A stretch of DNA of 8,571 nt, from contig URJC01000090.1 in the NCBI GenBank assembly GCA_900548135.1, positions 1 to 8,571 of the forward strand, read 5' to 3'. The first letter of the stretch is position 1; each line of letters starts with the position of its first letter. Made by a program: the position numbers and the translations under genes. The notes beneath the pieces were generated by a model. It saw nothing but the letters and a program-made list of their open reading frames with translations, did no database searches and was not told the origin of the DNA. This DNA comes from an uncultured Odoribacter sp. Lineage in GTDB: Bacteria; Bacteroidota; Bacteroidia; Bacteroidales; Marinifilaceae. Shown here in pieces: positions 1 to 7,051 of the stretch.

Positions 1-1
1 T

Positions 2-871
2 GTTCAGTTTATTGAATCTTTGAAGAAGGTGGCTTCCTGCCTGCAAGGAGAAACGGTGATCATTAGTTTTGAACCCCATCCACGGGAAATACTCTATCCT
101 ATGGAGAAACGTCCGGGTATATTAACTACTCTTGAAGAAAAGGCTGAAATCCTGACGGCTCTCGGTGTCGACCACTTGATCGTACTGTCTTTTACCCGTT
201 CGCTGGCAGAATTGGATTATCAGGAATTTGTCCGGTATATTTTGGTGGATAAGATTGGTATTCGGGGATTGGTAGTTGGTTATGACCATCGTTTTGGTAA
301 AAATCGGGCTGGTACTTTTGATAAATTGAAAGAATTAGCTGCTAAATATCATTTTTATCTGGAACAAGAGGATGCTTATGAGGAGAATCAGATGAATATT
401 AGTTCCACTAAGATTCGGAATGCATTGCAGGTAGGGGATATAGACCGGGTAAATGAATTTTTGGGATATGCCTATACTTTCGCTGGGAAAGTGGTGGCTG
501 GTGATAAAATAGGCCGTTCTTTGGGATTTCCTACTGCTAATATTCAATTGTATGATGAACGTAAATTATTGCCTGCTTCCGGAGTATACGCTGTAAGAGT
601 TAGAGTGGATGGCGGGGAATACGGTGGAATGTTGAATGTCGGAGTTCGACCGACGGTGAGTTGTTGCGGTATTATCCGGATTGAGGTGCATCTTTTTGAT
701 TTTGACCGGGATATTTACGGACTGGAAATACAGGTGGCTCTGGTTGCTCGTATTCGGGGAGAACGGAAGTTCAATGATGTGAATGAATTGAAGTTGCATT
801 TGATTCGGGACCGGGAAACGGCATTGACTTTTCTCTCCGGGTTAAGTTCGGGTAGCCGGAACCCGGAATAA
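2..871 (+). CDS. ribF: RibF, bifunctional riboflavin kinase / FAD synthetase (5' truncated by window edge)
   Basis: This cytoplasmic enzyme phosphorylates riboflavin to FMN and then adenylates FMN to FAD. The reading frame is open to the first base, so the true start lies outside the window. The visible 289 residues lack only about 15-25 N-terminal residues, including the GxFDGxHxGH nucleotide-binding motif expected there. Numbering from the first visible codon, the FAD synthetase domain shows FEPHP (23-27), GYDHRFGKNRAG (93-104) and SSTKIR (134-139). The C-terminal riboflavin kinase domain shows GRSLGFPTAN (171-180), NVGVRPT (212-218) and EVHLFDFDRDIYG (228-240), the last holding the family's catalytic glutamate. 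Motif order and length fit the usual prokaryotic enzyme of about 300-315 residues. It is followed by a convergent porin gene. Nothing upstream is visible, so regulation cannot be judged. The family call is very secure. Confidence 0.96.
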   Translation, partial: VQFIESLKKVASCLQGETVIISFEPHPREILYPMEKRPGILTTLEEKAEILTALGVDHLIVLSFTRSLAELDYQEFVRYILVDKIGIRGLVVGYDHRFGKNRAGTFDKLKELAAKYHFYLEQEDAYEENQMNISSTKIRNALQVGDIDRVNEFLGYAYTFAGKVVAGDKIGRSLGFPTANIQLYDERKLLPASGVYAVRVRVDGGEYGGMLNVGVRPTVSCCGIIRIEVHLFDFDRDIYGLEIQVALVARIRGERKFNDVNELKLHLIRDRETALTFLSGLSSGSRNPE

Positions 872-902
872 GATTATAACTTTTTTCATGGTTTTATTTT
901 TC

Positions 903-958
903 AATTTGCGATTTCAATTTGGATCAGCAACAGGCTTCCGAATTTGAAATCGCAAATT
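903..958. terminator. 15-bp inverted repeat between convergent genes, probable bidirectional terminator
   Basis: Arm 903-917 (AATTTGCGATTTCAA) is the perfect reverse complement of 944-958, with a 26-nt spacer between them. It lies in the 97-bp gap where ribF and the porin gene converge, so one hairpin could end both transcripts. Neither side has a strong T-run, so a Rho-independent role is inferred from position and symmetry. The right arm also contains a direct repeat, AATTTGAAATC at 941-951 and again at 955-965. Confidence 0.55.
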
Positions 959-968
959 TGAAATCCTT

Positions 969-2213
969 TTAGAACCGATATTGTATCATAGCATTGATAC
1001 GGTTACCATTACCGTAGTGTTTGTCGAAATTATTGCGTCTCCCGTATTCGTATTCAATTCCTGTAGTGCCGAATTCGGTGAAATTCCAAAGTAAATTGGC
1101 TCCTGCATATTGTGTGTATTTATAGCTTGTTTTAGCCAGATTACCTCGGTTTTCCATCCGGGTATAGCTGTATATGAACGAAGAGTACAGTTTCGGATTC
1201 CAGTTGTGTTGGATAGCTCCGAATATGCCCCACATAGACGGAGCTTTGAGTTTTCCGTTAGCATCGACTTTAGGGATTAGGTCATATCCGAGACTGGAAA
1301 TGTCCTGGATATAATTGGCAATACCTTTCCCATATACACCTTGGAACATCACACTGTTGTTTGTATTCAGGTGAACGGTTCCGCTGCCCATAACCCCCCA
1401 ACCGGTTTGTATTTTATCTTTGTCGTTCACTGCATTTTGATAACTCATATTCCTGAGGACAAAACCGGCTTGTAAATGACCTCCATTTTTCATGGTATAT
1501 CTGATATTTAGTGGAATATCGGGTACTTTTTGACGGATAGTCCTGGTAAAATCACCAGTGGTGTAATTAGCTTCGGCATATTCCAAGGCCAACGAACCTT
1601 GCATATTATCTGTAAATTGGCAAGTGTAACGGATCATCGGTTGCCGGATTTCAATTGCACTTCCCGGACCTTCCTGGTCGATAGTCGTAGGTACAGAGGT
1701 CATATCCCCGAAAGTACTCCAGGCCTTTCCTAAAGTGAATCCTTTAAATTGTACAAAAGCCTGTTGTAGTTTAGGAGTATTGTCAGGTCCTTCGAATTGC
1801 ATTTCGATATATGAGACTAATTTGCCAACATTGGTATTCCCGACTAATTTGAAAAATAATTTTGATTGTCCTAAAGTTATTCCGTAACTGGCACCTGGTT
1901 GTATACCATTGGGTTTAATCTGGGAAGTGACAAACAGATTATAGTCGGGCAGACCGTTGAAGTCATAAACTGCATTCATTTGAACGCAACCTCCTACGCC
2001 GAAAATAAAATTTTTATTATCATCAAAGAAAATGAAACGGGGAGCTGCGGGATCTTTAAAGGCTAAAGGAAAGGCTTCTTTCATCATAGAGTAAAAGTTG
2101 TTTATATCCCGTTCTTGTGATACCGATACAACATTTACTTTCTGTGCCTGAGCTTGTACACAAATCCCTGTCACAAACACAGAAAATAATACAATTAAAA
2201 CTTTCTTTTTCAT
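969..2213 (-). CDS. DcaP-like outer-membrane porin
   Basis: This 414-residue protein is predicted to form a beta-barrel in the outer membrane. It starts with a typical Sec signal peptide (MKKK, a hydrophobic stretch, then an AQAQA region near residue 20-24). It ends in YRF, the aromatic C-terminal residue used by the Bam machinery. The body has alternating amphipathic strands rich in Tyr, Gly and Asn, including segments such as FGVGGCVQMNAVYDF, LGKAWSTFGD and TGIEYEYGRRNNF. This pattern matches DcaP-type trimeric porins common in Bacteroidota, with an N-terminal periplasmic segment before the barrel. Substrate cannot be inferred; family members are general or dicarboxylate/sugar diffusion porins. 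AGG lies about 7 nt before the ATG. It is divergent from the phosphoesterase, sharing a 159-bp intergenic region in which no exact TAnnTTTG box is seen on its strand. The porin call is solid and the subfamily is probable. Confidence 0.82.
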   Translation of the reverse strand: MKKKVLIVLFSVFVTGICVQAQAQKVNVVSVSQERDINNFYSMMKEAFPLAFKDPAAPRFIFFDDNKNFIFGVGGCVQMNAVYDFNGLPDYNLFVTSQIKPNGIQPGASYGITLGQSKLFFKLVGNTNVGKLVSYIEMQFEGPDNTPKLQQAFVQFKGFTLGKAWSTFGDMTSVPTTIDQEGPGSAIEIRQPMIRYTCQFTDNMQGSLALEYAEANYTTGDFTRTIRQKVPDIPLNIRYTMKNGGHLQAGFVLRNMSYQNAVNDKDKIQTGWGVMGSGTVHLNTNNSVMFQGVYGKGIANYIQDISSLGYDLIPKVDANGKLKAPSMWGIFGAIQHNWNPKLYSSFIYSYTRMENRGNLAKTSYKYTQYAGANLLWNFTEFGTTGIEYEYGRRNNFDKHYGNGNRINAMIQYRF

Positions 2214-2327
2214 AATCCTACCTGTTTAGTTTTTTATATTTTCATTTTTGTTGTAGAGTATATACGCTTTAGGTGGTGAAAAGGTAGAAAGGAAATCTTA
2301 TAAAGTAGGTTGCGATTGGTTAAAGAA

Positions 2328-2340
2328 TTTGTAACTTCGC
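2328..2340 (+). promoter_or_regulatory. Candidate promoter end for the phosphoesterase gene (TTTGTAACTTCGC)
   Basis: TTTG followed by TAACTTCGC is a sequence context often seen at Bacteroidota transcription starts. The preceding TA of the full TAnnTTTG box is absent, so the match is partial. If used, transcription would begin about 33-38 nt before the ATG at 2373, which argues against any start codon further upstream. Confidence 0.35.
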
Positions 2341-2372
2341 ATATGCTAAGAATAATTTTTATAAATAAGGAT

Positions 2373-3377
2373 ATGGGTAAAAAATGTTTTATGGTGTTGT
2401 TGTTGAGTTTATTTGGGATTTATACAACCCAAGCCGGAAGTCCGGTGTTGAAATTCAATCAGGATGGGAAATTTAAGATTGTACAATTCACAGATGTGCA
2501 TTTCAAGTATGGAAATCCTGCATCAGATATTGCTTTAGAACGCATCAATGAAGTGTTGGATGCTGAAAAACCGGATTTTGTTATTTTTACGGGAGATGTG
2601 ATTTATGGCCGTCCGGCGGATAAAGGGATGATTACGGTATTAGAGTTGGTATCCCGGCGGAAAATACCTTTTGGTGTGGTTTATGGGAATCATGATGATG
2701 AACAGGGGATGAGCCGGGAGGATTTGTTGAAAGTGATACAAACATTACCTTACAATTTGACTACTCAGGCTGAGGGAATTAGTGGAGTTACTAATTTTGT
2801 TTTGCCTGTAAAATCTGCTACAGGAGAAAAAAATGCTCTGATTTTGTATTGCCTGGATTCACATTCTTATTCTTCAGTCAAGGGTGTAGGAGGATATGAT
2901 TTTCTGAAGACTGACCAAATTGAATGGTATCGTCGTAATAGTAGCAGGTTTACAGCAGATAACGAAGGTATCCCGGTTCCTTCCCTGGCCTTTTTTCATA
3001 TTCCCTTGCCTGAATATAATCAAGCGGCTACAGATGAAGGGGCAATTCTGGTAGGTACTCGTATGGAAAAGGCTTGTGCTCCGGTTCTGAATTCCGGAAT
3101 GTTTGCGGCCATGAAACAGCAGAAAGATATAGTTGCTATATTTGCAGGGCATGACCATGATAATGATTATGTTGTGGCCTGGAAAGGGATTTTGTTGGGA
3201 TACGGCCGGTATTCGGGCGGAAATACGGTGTATAATGATTTGCCTAATGGGGCGAGGGTTATTGAAATGAAGGAGGGAAAACGGGAAGTGGAAACCTGGA
3301 TACGTCTGAAGGGAGGAACGTTGATCAACCGAATTCATTATCCTATGGACTTTGTGAAAAAAGGTGATCCTAAATAA
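2373..3377 (+). CDS. Secreted calcineurin-like metallophosphoesterase
   Basis: This 334-residue hydrolase with a two-metal active site is predicted to be exported to the periplasm or envelope. I chose the ATG at 2373 because it puts a clean signal peptide first: MGKK, a hydrophobic core LLLSLFGIYTTQA, then the mature protein from about residue 22. Earlier in-frame starts (TTG at 2310, ATG at 2343) would bury that peptide and overlap the likely promoter. Metal-binding motifs occur in family order: FTDVH (Asp41, His43), FTGD (Asp75), YGNHDDE (Asn106, His107), FFH (His209) and AGHDHD (His260, His262). The arrangement resembles Dcr2-type or purple-acid-like phosphoesterases. Substrate (phosphomonoester or diester) is unknown. 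AAGG sits only 2 nt before the ATG, so initiation is probably not Shine-Dalgarno driven. It stands alone and converges with the copper ATPase gene. Confidence 0.88.
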   Translation: MGKKCFMVLLLSLFGIYTTQAGSPVLKFNQDGKFKIVQFTDVHFKYGNPASDIALERINEVLDAEKPDFVIFTGDVIYGRPADKGMITVLELVSRRKIPFGVVYGNHDDEQGMSREDLLKVIQTLPYNLTTQAEGISGVTNFVLPVKSATGEKNALILYCLDSHSYSSVKGVGGYDFLKTDQIEWYRRNSSRFTADNEGIPVPSLAFFHIPLPEYNQAATDEGAILVGTRMEKACAPVLNSGMFAAMKQQKDIVAIFAGHDHDNDYVVAWKGILLGYGRYSGGNTVYNDLPNGARVIEMKEGKREVETWIRLKGGTLINRIHYPMDFVKKGDPK

Positions 3378-3390
3378 TGGACTGCACTAG

Positions 3391-3422
3391 TAACATATTC
3401 AACTTATGAAGCGGATATGTTA
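3391..3422 (+). terminator. 8-bp inverted repeat after the phosphoesterase, possible terminator
   Basis: TAACATAT (3391-3398) is perfectly complementary to ATATGTTA (3415-3422) across a 16-nt loop, starting 13 nt after the stop codon. There is no T-run, so this is a weak AT-rich stem and the terminator role is inferred from position. The rest of 3423-3613, between the convergent genes, shows no credible gene. Confidence 0.35.
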
Positions 3423-3613
3423 TGATTGCGGAGAATGGTGAAAAAAGCACAATAAGAACTTCAACACAGGCTCCCGTGGTCATTAAGAGCATTTACCACT
3501 GTTTCACGTGTCATATCTGTTTATCATAAACTTCTTTGGCGGGTGTCACGGAATAGTGATATCTATTGGCAGAAATTGTTTTTGTGCTTTTGATACTCCA
3601 ATTATGCAGTTGG

Positions 3614-6118
3614 TTACGAGTTTAATTCGTGTAGCCTATATTCCCCTGCTTTTTCTGATACGATTTGTTGTAGCTTATCCAAAGGGATTTCATTATCAGT
3701 GAATTCAACGGTTGCTACCGGAGGATCCAGGGTTACAACTGCTTTAATCCCTTCAAGGCTGTTAAGCGCTTTTTCGATATGTGCACGGCAATGACCGCAC
3801 ATCATTCCATCGATTGTAAATTTTTTCTTCATTTCTTCTTTATTTATTGATTTAACTTTTTGAGATGCTGTATATGGATGATTTTTTTTAACCGGCAGAG
3901 AGTGATTGGGATCTGTATCTATTTTTTTACGTTTCAGGCTTAAACTGTTGCTAATCACACTTACACTACTGAATGCCATTGCTGCTCCTCCAATCATAGG
4001 ATTGAGCAGGAAACCACATATGGGGTAGAGAATACCCGCTGCAATGGGAACACTGATCAGATTATAAATAAAAGCCCAGAATAGATTCTGATGAATAGTT
4101 TTCACAGTAAACCGTGACAGACGGATTGTTTCCGGAATTTTCATTAAGTCGGAAGATAGGATTGTGACCATGGCAGTTTCCATTGCAATGTCGCTTCCTT
4201 TACCCATAGCAATGCTCAGATCCGCCTGTGCTAATGCGGCACTGTCGTTTATTCCGTCACCAACCATGGCTACTTTCAGGCCTTTTTGTTGTAATTGTTG
4301 AATGAAGATTGCTTTATCCTGTGGAAGTATATCAGATTGGTATTGCCCGATATTGGTTTGCCGGGCTATGGCTTTTGCCGTACTGGCATTATCCCCTGTT
4401 AGCATATAGACTCTCAGCCCCATGCTATGCAGTTGATGAATAGCTTCGGATGATGTTTCTTTTATTTTGTCTGTGATAGCGATTGCTGCCAGGGCTTTAG
4501 TGGAATTACCGAACCAGATGACAGTTTTAGCTTCTCTAAACCATTGGTCTGCCTTGGATTGCAATGTCGTATCGGTAGATATTCCCTGCTCCCGGAGCAA
4601 ACCCAAAGTTCCTGCGTAGTATATTTCATTATCTACTATACCTTTTATTCCTTTGCCTGGAATGTTCTCAAACCCTGTAACCGGTACTTCAGTCTCGTCT
4701 GCCAGCTCTTTTACTATAGCTTCTGCAAGTGGGTGTGTTGATGACTGTTCCAGGCTGTATAGTATTTTCCGGTATCTTTCGGAGCCTTCACTCCATTCGG
4801 TATGTATAACCTGAGGGTGGCCTTCAGTGATAGTACCTGTTTTATCGAGTACTATCGTATCTATCTTCCGGGCAAGTTCCAGACTTGTGGCATCTTTTAT
4901 CAGTATACCATGGCTGGCTCCTTTACCGATTCCTACAATAAGTGCTGTCGGAGTGGCTAAACCTAAAGCACAAGGGCAAGCAATAATTAGTACGGTGACC
5001 ATTGCCAATAACCCATGTGTAAAACCATCCGTAGGAGCAAATATTAACCAGGCTGCAAATGACAGGACAGATATAGTTATAATAGCAGGGACAAAGATAC
5101 TGGCAAGCTTATCTACCAGTTTCTGAACGGGAACCTTGCTGCCCTGTGCATCCTGTACCATGCGGATAATCTGTGCCAACATGGTGTCTGATCCGGTTTT
5201 GTCCGTTATGAACTGAAAGACACCTTTTTGATTGATGGTGCCTGCATAAACTTTTTTACCTGATTGTTTGTGTACCGGAACCGGTTCTCCGCTCAACATA
5301 CTTTCATCAACATAGGATTCTCCACTGATCACTGTACCGTCAACTGCGATGCGTTCCCCAGGTTTAACCACAATCGTGTCGCCGATGGTAGCTTTTTCAA
5401 TAGGTACAATCTGCTCACCTGATTCTGTTATGATGGTAACCGTTTTCGGTTGTAGTCCTGCTAATTTCCGGATGGCTGCGGAGGTGTTGTGTTTGGCCCG
5501 TTCTTCTAACAGGCGTCCTGATAAAATGAATGTTATAATCATACTGGCTGCCTCAAAATAGAGATGGGGAGTGATTCCACGTGATAACCAGAAATCAGGA
5601 AAACATAAATTGAATACACTGAATAGATAAGCTATTCCTGTACTGGTAGCAACTAAAGTGTCCATGTTGGAAGCTCCTTGTTTTAATTGCCGCCAGGCAT
5701 TGACGTAAAATCTGCGCCCAAAACCTAAAATGACAAAAGTAGAAAGCATCCACAAAATATATTGCATGTAGGGCATGTCGGCATAGAACATGCTGATTAC
5801 CATAATAGGTATGGATAATATTACCGCTCCCGAAGTTTGAGTTTTTAATAACCGGTAGTTTTTCAGGTGTGCTTGTTCAACTTTTTCGTTTGTATTGCTG
5901 TCCGAGTCGATTTGCATGTCGTATCCTGCACTTTGCACTGCCACTTTCAGAGATTGACCGGAACATTTATCTGTATCGAAAATAATTTGTGCACTGGCTG
6001 TGGCATAATTTATATTGGCTTCATATACACCAGGCTGGTCATTTAAAACTTTATTTATTCTGGCCGCACAGGAAGCACAGCTCATTCCTGATATAGGAAA
6101 TGTTTTTTTTATTTTCAT
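3614..6118 (-). CDS. copA: Copper-exporting P1B-type ATPase CopA with C-terminal CopZ-like HMA domain
   Basis: This inner-membrane ATPase of 834 residues is predicted to export Cu(+). Domains in order: an N-terminal HMA domain with GMSCASC (11-17); paired membrane helices from about residue 95 to 200; an actuator loop with SGEP (276-279) in the usual TGE position; the transport-site helix with CPC (381-383); phosphorylation motif DKTGT (425-429); nucleotide-binding HP (462-463); TGDN (574-577); GDGIND (620-625); and last helices with YN (685-686) and MxxSSVSV (714-721), the copper-type signature. After a charged linker (about 727-762) comes a second HMA domain, 763-834, with GMMCGHC (Cys774, Cys777). 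This resembles a free CopZ chaperone and is unusual at the C-terminus. Met763 is preceded by an AAGAAGAA stretch, so an internal start could also make a separate chaperone. The HMA-AraC regulator gene lies 87 bp upstream on the same strand. Copper specificity is inferred from CPC plus the YN and MxxSS residues. Confidence 0.95.
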   Translation of the reverse strand: MKIKKTFPISGMSCASCAARINKVLNDQPGVYEANINYATASAQIIFDTDKCSGQSLKVAVQSAGYDMQIDSDSNTNEKVEQAHLKNYRLLKTQTSGAVILSIPIMVISMFYADMPYMQYILWMLSTFVILGFGRRFYVNAWRQLKQGASNMDTLVATSTGIAYLFSVFNLCFPDFWLSRGITPHLYFEAASMIITFILSGRLLEERAKHNTSAAIRKLAGLQPKTVTIITESGEQIVPIEKATIGDTIVVKPGERIAVDGTVISGESYVDESMLSGEPVPVHKQSGKKVYAGTINQKGVFQFITDKTGSDTMLAQIIRMVQDAQGSKVPVQKLVDKLASIFVPAIITISVLSFAAWLIFAPTDGFTHGLLAMVTVLIIACPCALGLATPTALIVGIGKGASHGILIKDATSLELARKIDTIVLDKTGTITEGHPQVIHTEWSEGSERYRKILYSLEQSSTHPLAEAIVKELADETEVPVTGFENIPGKGIKGIVDNEIYYAGTLGLLREQGISTDTTLQSKADQWFREAKTVIWFGNSTKALAAIAITDKIKETSSEAIHQLHSMGLRVYMLTGDNASTAKAIARQTNIGQYQSDILPQDKAIFIQQLQQKGLKVAMVGDGINDSAALAQADLSIAMGKGSDIAMETAMVTILSSDLMKIPETIRLSRFTVKTIHQNLFWAFIYNLISVPIAAGILYPICGFLLNPMIGGAAMAFSSVSVISNSLSLKRKKIDTDPNHSLPVKKNHPYTASQKVKSINKEEMKKKFTIDGMMCGHCRAHIEKALNSLEGIKAVVTLDPPVATVEFTDNEIPLDKLQQIVSEKAGEYRLHELNS

Positions 6119-6147
6119 GCGCTAATTTTGTTTTATCCTTTTCAGTA

Positions 6148-6155
6148 CAAAAATA
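6148..6155 (-). promoter_or_regulatory. TAnnTTTG -7 box upstream of copA
   Basis: TATTTTTG on the minus strand is an exact match to the Bacteroidota sigma -7 consensus. It lies 29 nt before the copA start, giving a short leader of roughly 20 nt. No well-spaced TTTG -33 box is seen; the nearest TTG is about 27 nt upstream, further than usual. This suggests copA can be transcribed on its own, perhaps with help from an activator, as well as by read-through from the regulator gene. Confidence 0.55.
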
Positions 6156-6173
6156 GAGTGCATTCCCGGGGAG

Positions 6174-6186
6174 ATTGTTATACAAT
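6174..6186. promoter_or_regulatory. Small inverted repeat upstream of the copA promoter, candidate operator
   Basis: ATTGT and ACAAT are perfect complements around a 3-nt centre, located about 20-30 bp upstream of the copA -7 box where an activator or repressor could bind. At 5 bp per arm in AT-rich DNA it may be chance. It does not resemble the ATAGATT repeats found upstream of the regulator. Confidence 0.25.
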
Positions 6187-6205
6187 TATGGATATAATTT
6201 ATAAG

Positions 6206-6781
6206 TTACACTTCATCCAATGGTTCCCGTTTCTGGTCCTTTAAGAGTCTGAATTTACTTGGTGACATTCCGGTGACATTCCGGAATTGTGTGCTCAGAT
6301 GGGCTACACTTGAATATTGAAGTTGGTTTGCTATTTCACTAATAGATAGTTCTCCATAAATCAACAATTCTTTTATTCTTTCTACTTTTTGTGCAATGTA
6401 ATATCTTTCTATACTATTTCCGGTAACTTCGGAAAAAAGTTTACTTAAAAAGCTATAGTCGTAATTGCATTTATCTTTTAAATATTCAGATAATTTTAAC
6501 TTGGAAAGATTATTTTCATAATGAACCAATTCAATAACGGCAGTCCGGATTTGCTCAATAATACGTTGACGTTTATCATCTATTAATTGAAATCCAAGTT
6601 TCTCAAGGGCCTTTTTAATGACTTCCAGATTATTGGGAGTTAACTGCTCATGAACAGTGGCCTTTCCCAATTCCACATGAAGTGGAGTGAATTCCAAACT
6701 TTTGAGTACTTCTGATACAACCATAATACAACGATTACAAACCATATTTTTTATAAAAATAGTGTGGTCTCGTTCTTCCAT
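6206..6781 (-). CDS. One-component metal-responsive regulator: HMA domain fused to AraC-type DNA-binding domain
   Basis: This 191-residue cytoplasmic transcription regulator is predicted to control the adjacent copA. Residues 6-66 form an HMA-like ferredoxin fold with NMVCNRC (12-18; Cys15 and Cys18 are the CxxC pair), followed by the expected alpha-beta pattern. The usual GMxC glycine is replaced by Asn. Residues about 75-95 form a linker helix. Residues 95-181 form an AraC/XylS DNA-binding domain with two helix-turn-helix units, the first around FLSKLFSEVTGNSIERYY (111-128) and the second around ISEIANQLQYSSVAHLSTQF (147-166), followed by the family signature GMSPSKFR (171-178). It is short for AraC proteins because the large sensor domain is replaced by the HMA domain. 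It lies upstream of copA on the same strand with an 87-bp gap. Copper sensing is inferred from the CxxC and the neighbour; whether it activates or represses is unknown. HMA-AraC architecture is confident. Confidence 0.9.
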   Translation of the reverse strand: MEERDHTIFIKNMVCNRCIMVVSEVLKSLEFTPLHVELGKATVHEQLTPNNLEVIKKALEKLGFQLIDDKRQRIIEQIRTAVIELVHYENNLSKLKLSEYLKDKCNYDYSFLSKLFSEVTGNSIERYYIAQKVERIKELLIYGELSISEIANQLQYSSVAHLSTQFRNVTGMSPSKFRLLKDQKREPLDEV

Positions 6782-6831
6782 GATGATGTTTTATTAATTT
6801 TTACGGATTATTTTTTACATCTGTCTATATG

Positions 6832-6839
6832 CAAAAATA
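6832..6839 (-). promoter_or_regulatory. TAnnTTTG -7 box of the regulator gene
   Basis: TATTTTTG on the minus strand matches the Bacteroidota -7 consensus exactly. It lies 51 nt before the regulator ATG, giving a leader of about 45 nt. The expected -33 region is occupied by the ATAGATT direct repeats instead of a TTTG box, suggesting regulated or autoregulated transcription. Confidence 0.55.
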
Positions 6840-6888
6840 TAGATTAAAAATAGATTAATGGAGAAAATAGCGGAGAACTTGATAGATT
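6839..6888. promoter_or_regulatory. Three phased ATAGATT direct repeats, candidate operator of the HMA-AraC regulator
   Basis: ATAGATTA occurs at 6839-6846 and 6850-6857, and ATAGATT occurs again at 6882-6888. Start-to-start spacings are 11 and 32 bp, about one and three helical turns, so all copies face the same side of DNA. AraC-family proteins typically bind phased direct repeats, and these lie directly behind the regulator's own -7 box. Binding by this protein is inferred, and AT-rich composition makes chance repeats possible. Confidence 0.45.
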
Positions 6889-6999
6889 GAAGATAGGTAT
6901 GATCTATTGGGGAGGAGATAAATGATTACAAACCACTTTGCAATGAGGAATGTATTTTTGCGGGATTTCAAATAAATATGGGCCTATTTCCCGTTGTTA

Positions 7000-7020
7000 A
7001 GTTACGTAACTAAATATTTA
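7000..7020. repeat. Two abutting perfect palindromes (AGTTACGTAACT and TAAATATTTA)
   Basis: Positions 7000-7011 form a perfect 12-bp palindrome, and 7011-7020 form a perfect 10-bp palindrome sharing one base with it. They sit 32-52 bp beyond the 3' end of the unrecognised minus-strand gene and could serve as a terminator hairpin or a dimeric protein-binding site. Apart from these palindromes, the regulator promoter region and an isolated plus-strand TATTTTTG at 6953-6960, nothing gene-like is seen in 6782-7051. Confidence 0.4.
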
Positions 7021-7051
7021 TTTATCATAATATAAGAAAGAGTTTAGGTGT

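Noticed and set aside
20..22. TTG as the start codon of ribF
   Set aside because: The frame is open upstream to base 2, and the conserved N-terminal nucleotide-binding motif is missing. This is an internal codon of a truncated gene.
2310..2345. TTG at 2310 or ATG at 2343 as start of the phosphoesterase
   Set aside because: Both would place 10-21 extra residues before a clear signal peptide and overlap the likely promoter. ATG at 2373 fits better.
3422..3529. 35-residue plus-strand ORF ending in HCFTCHICLS
   Set aside because: The two CxxC-like cysteines next to a copper gene are tempting. But the ORF is very short, begins inside the hairpin after the phosphoesterase, and has no promoter or ribosome-binding signal.
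3508..3702. 64-residue GTG-initiated plus-strand ORF
   Set aside because: It overlaps the 3' end of copA antisense, has no supporting signals and is hydrophobic only by chance of the reverse frame.
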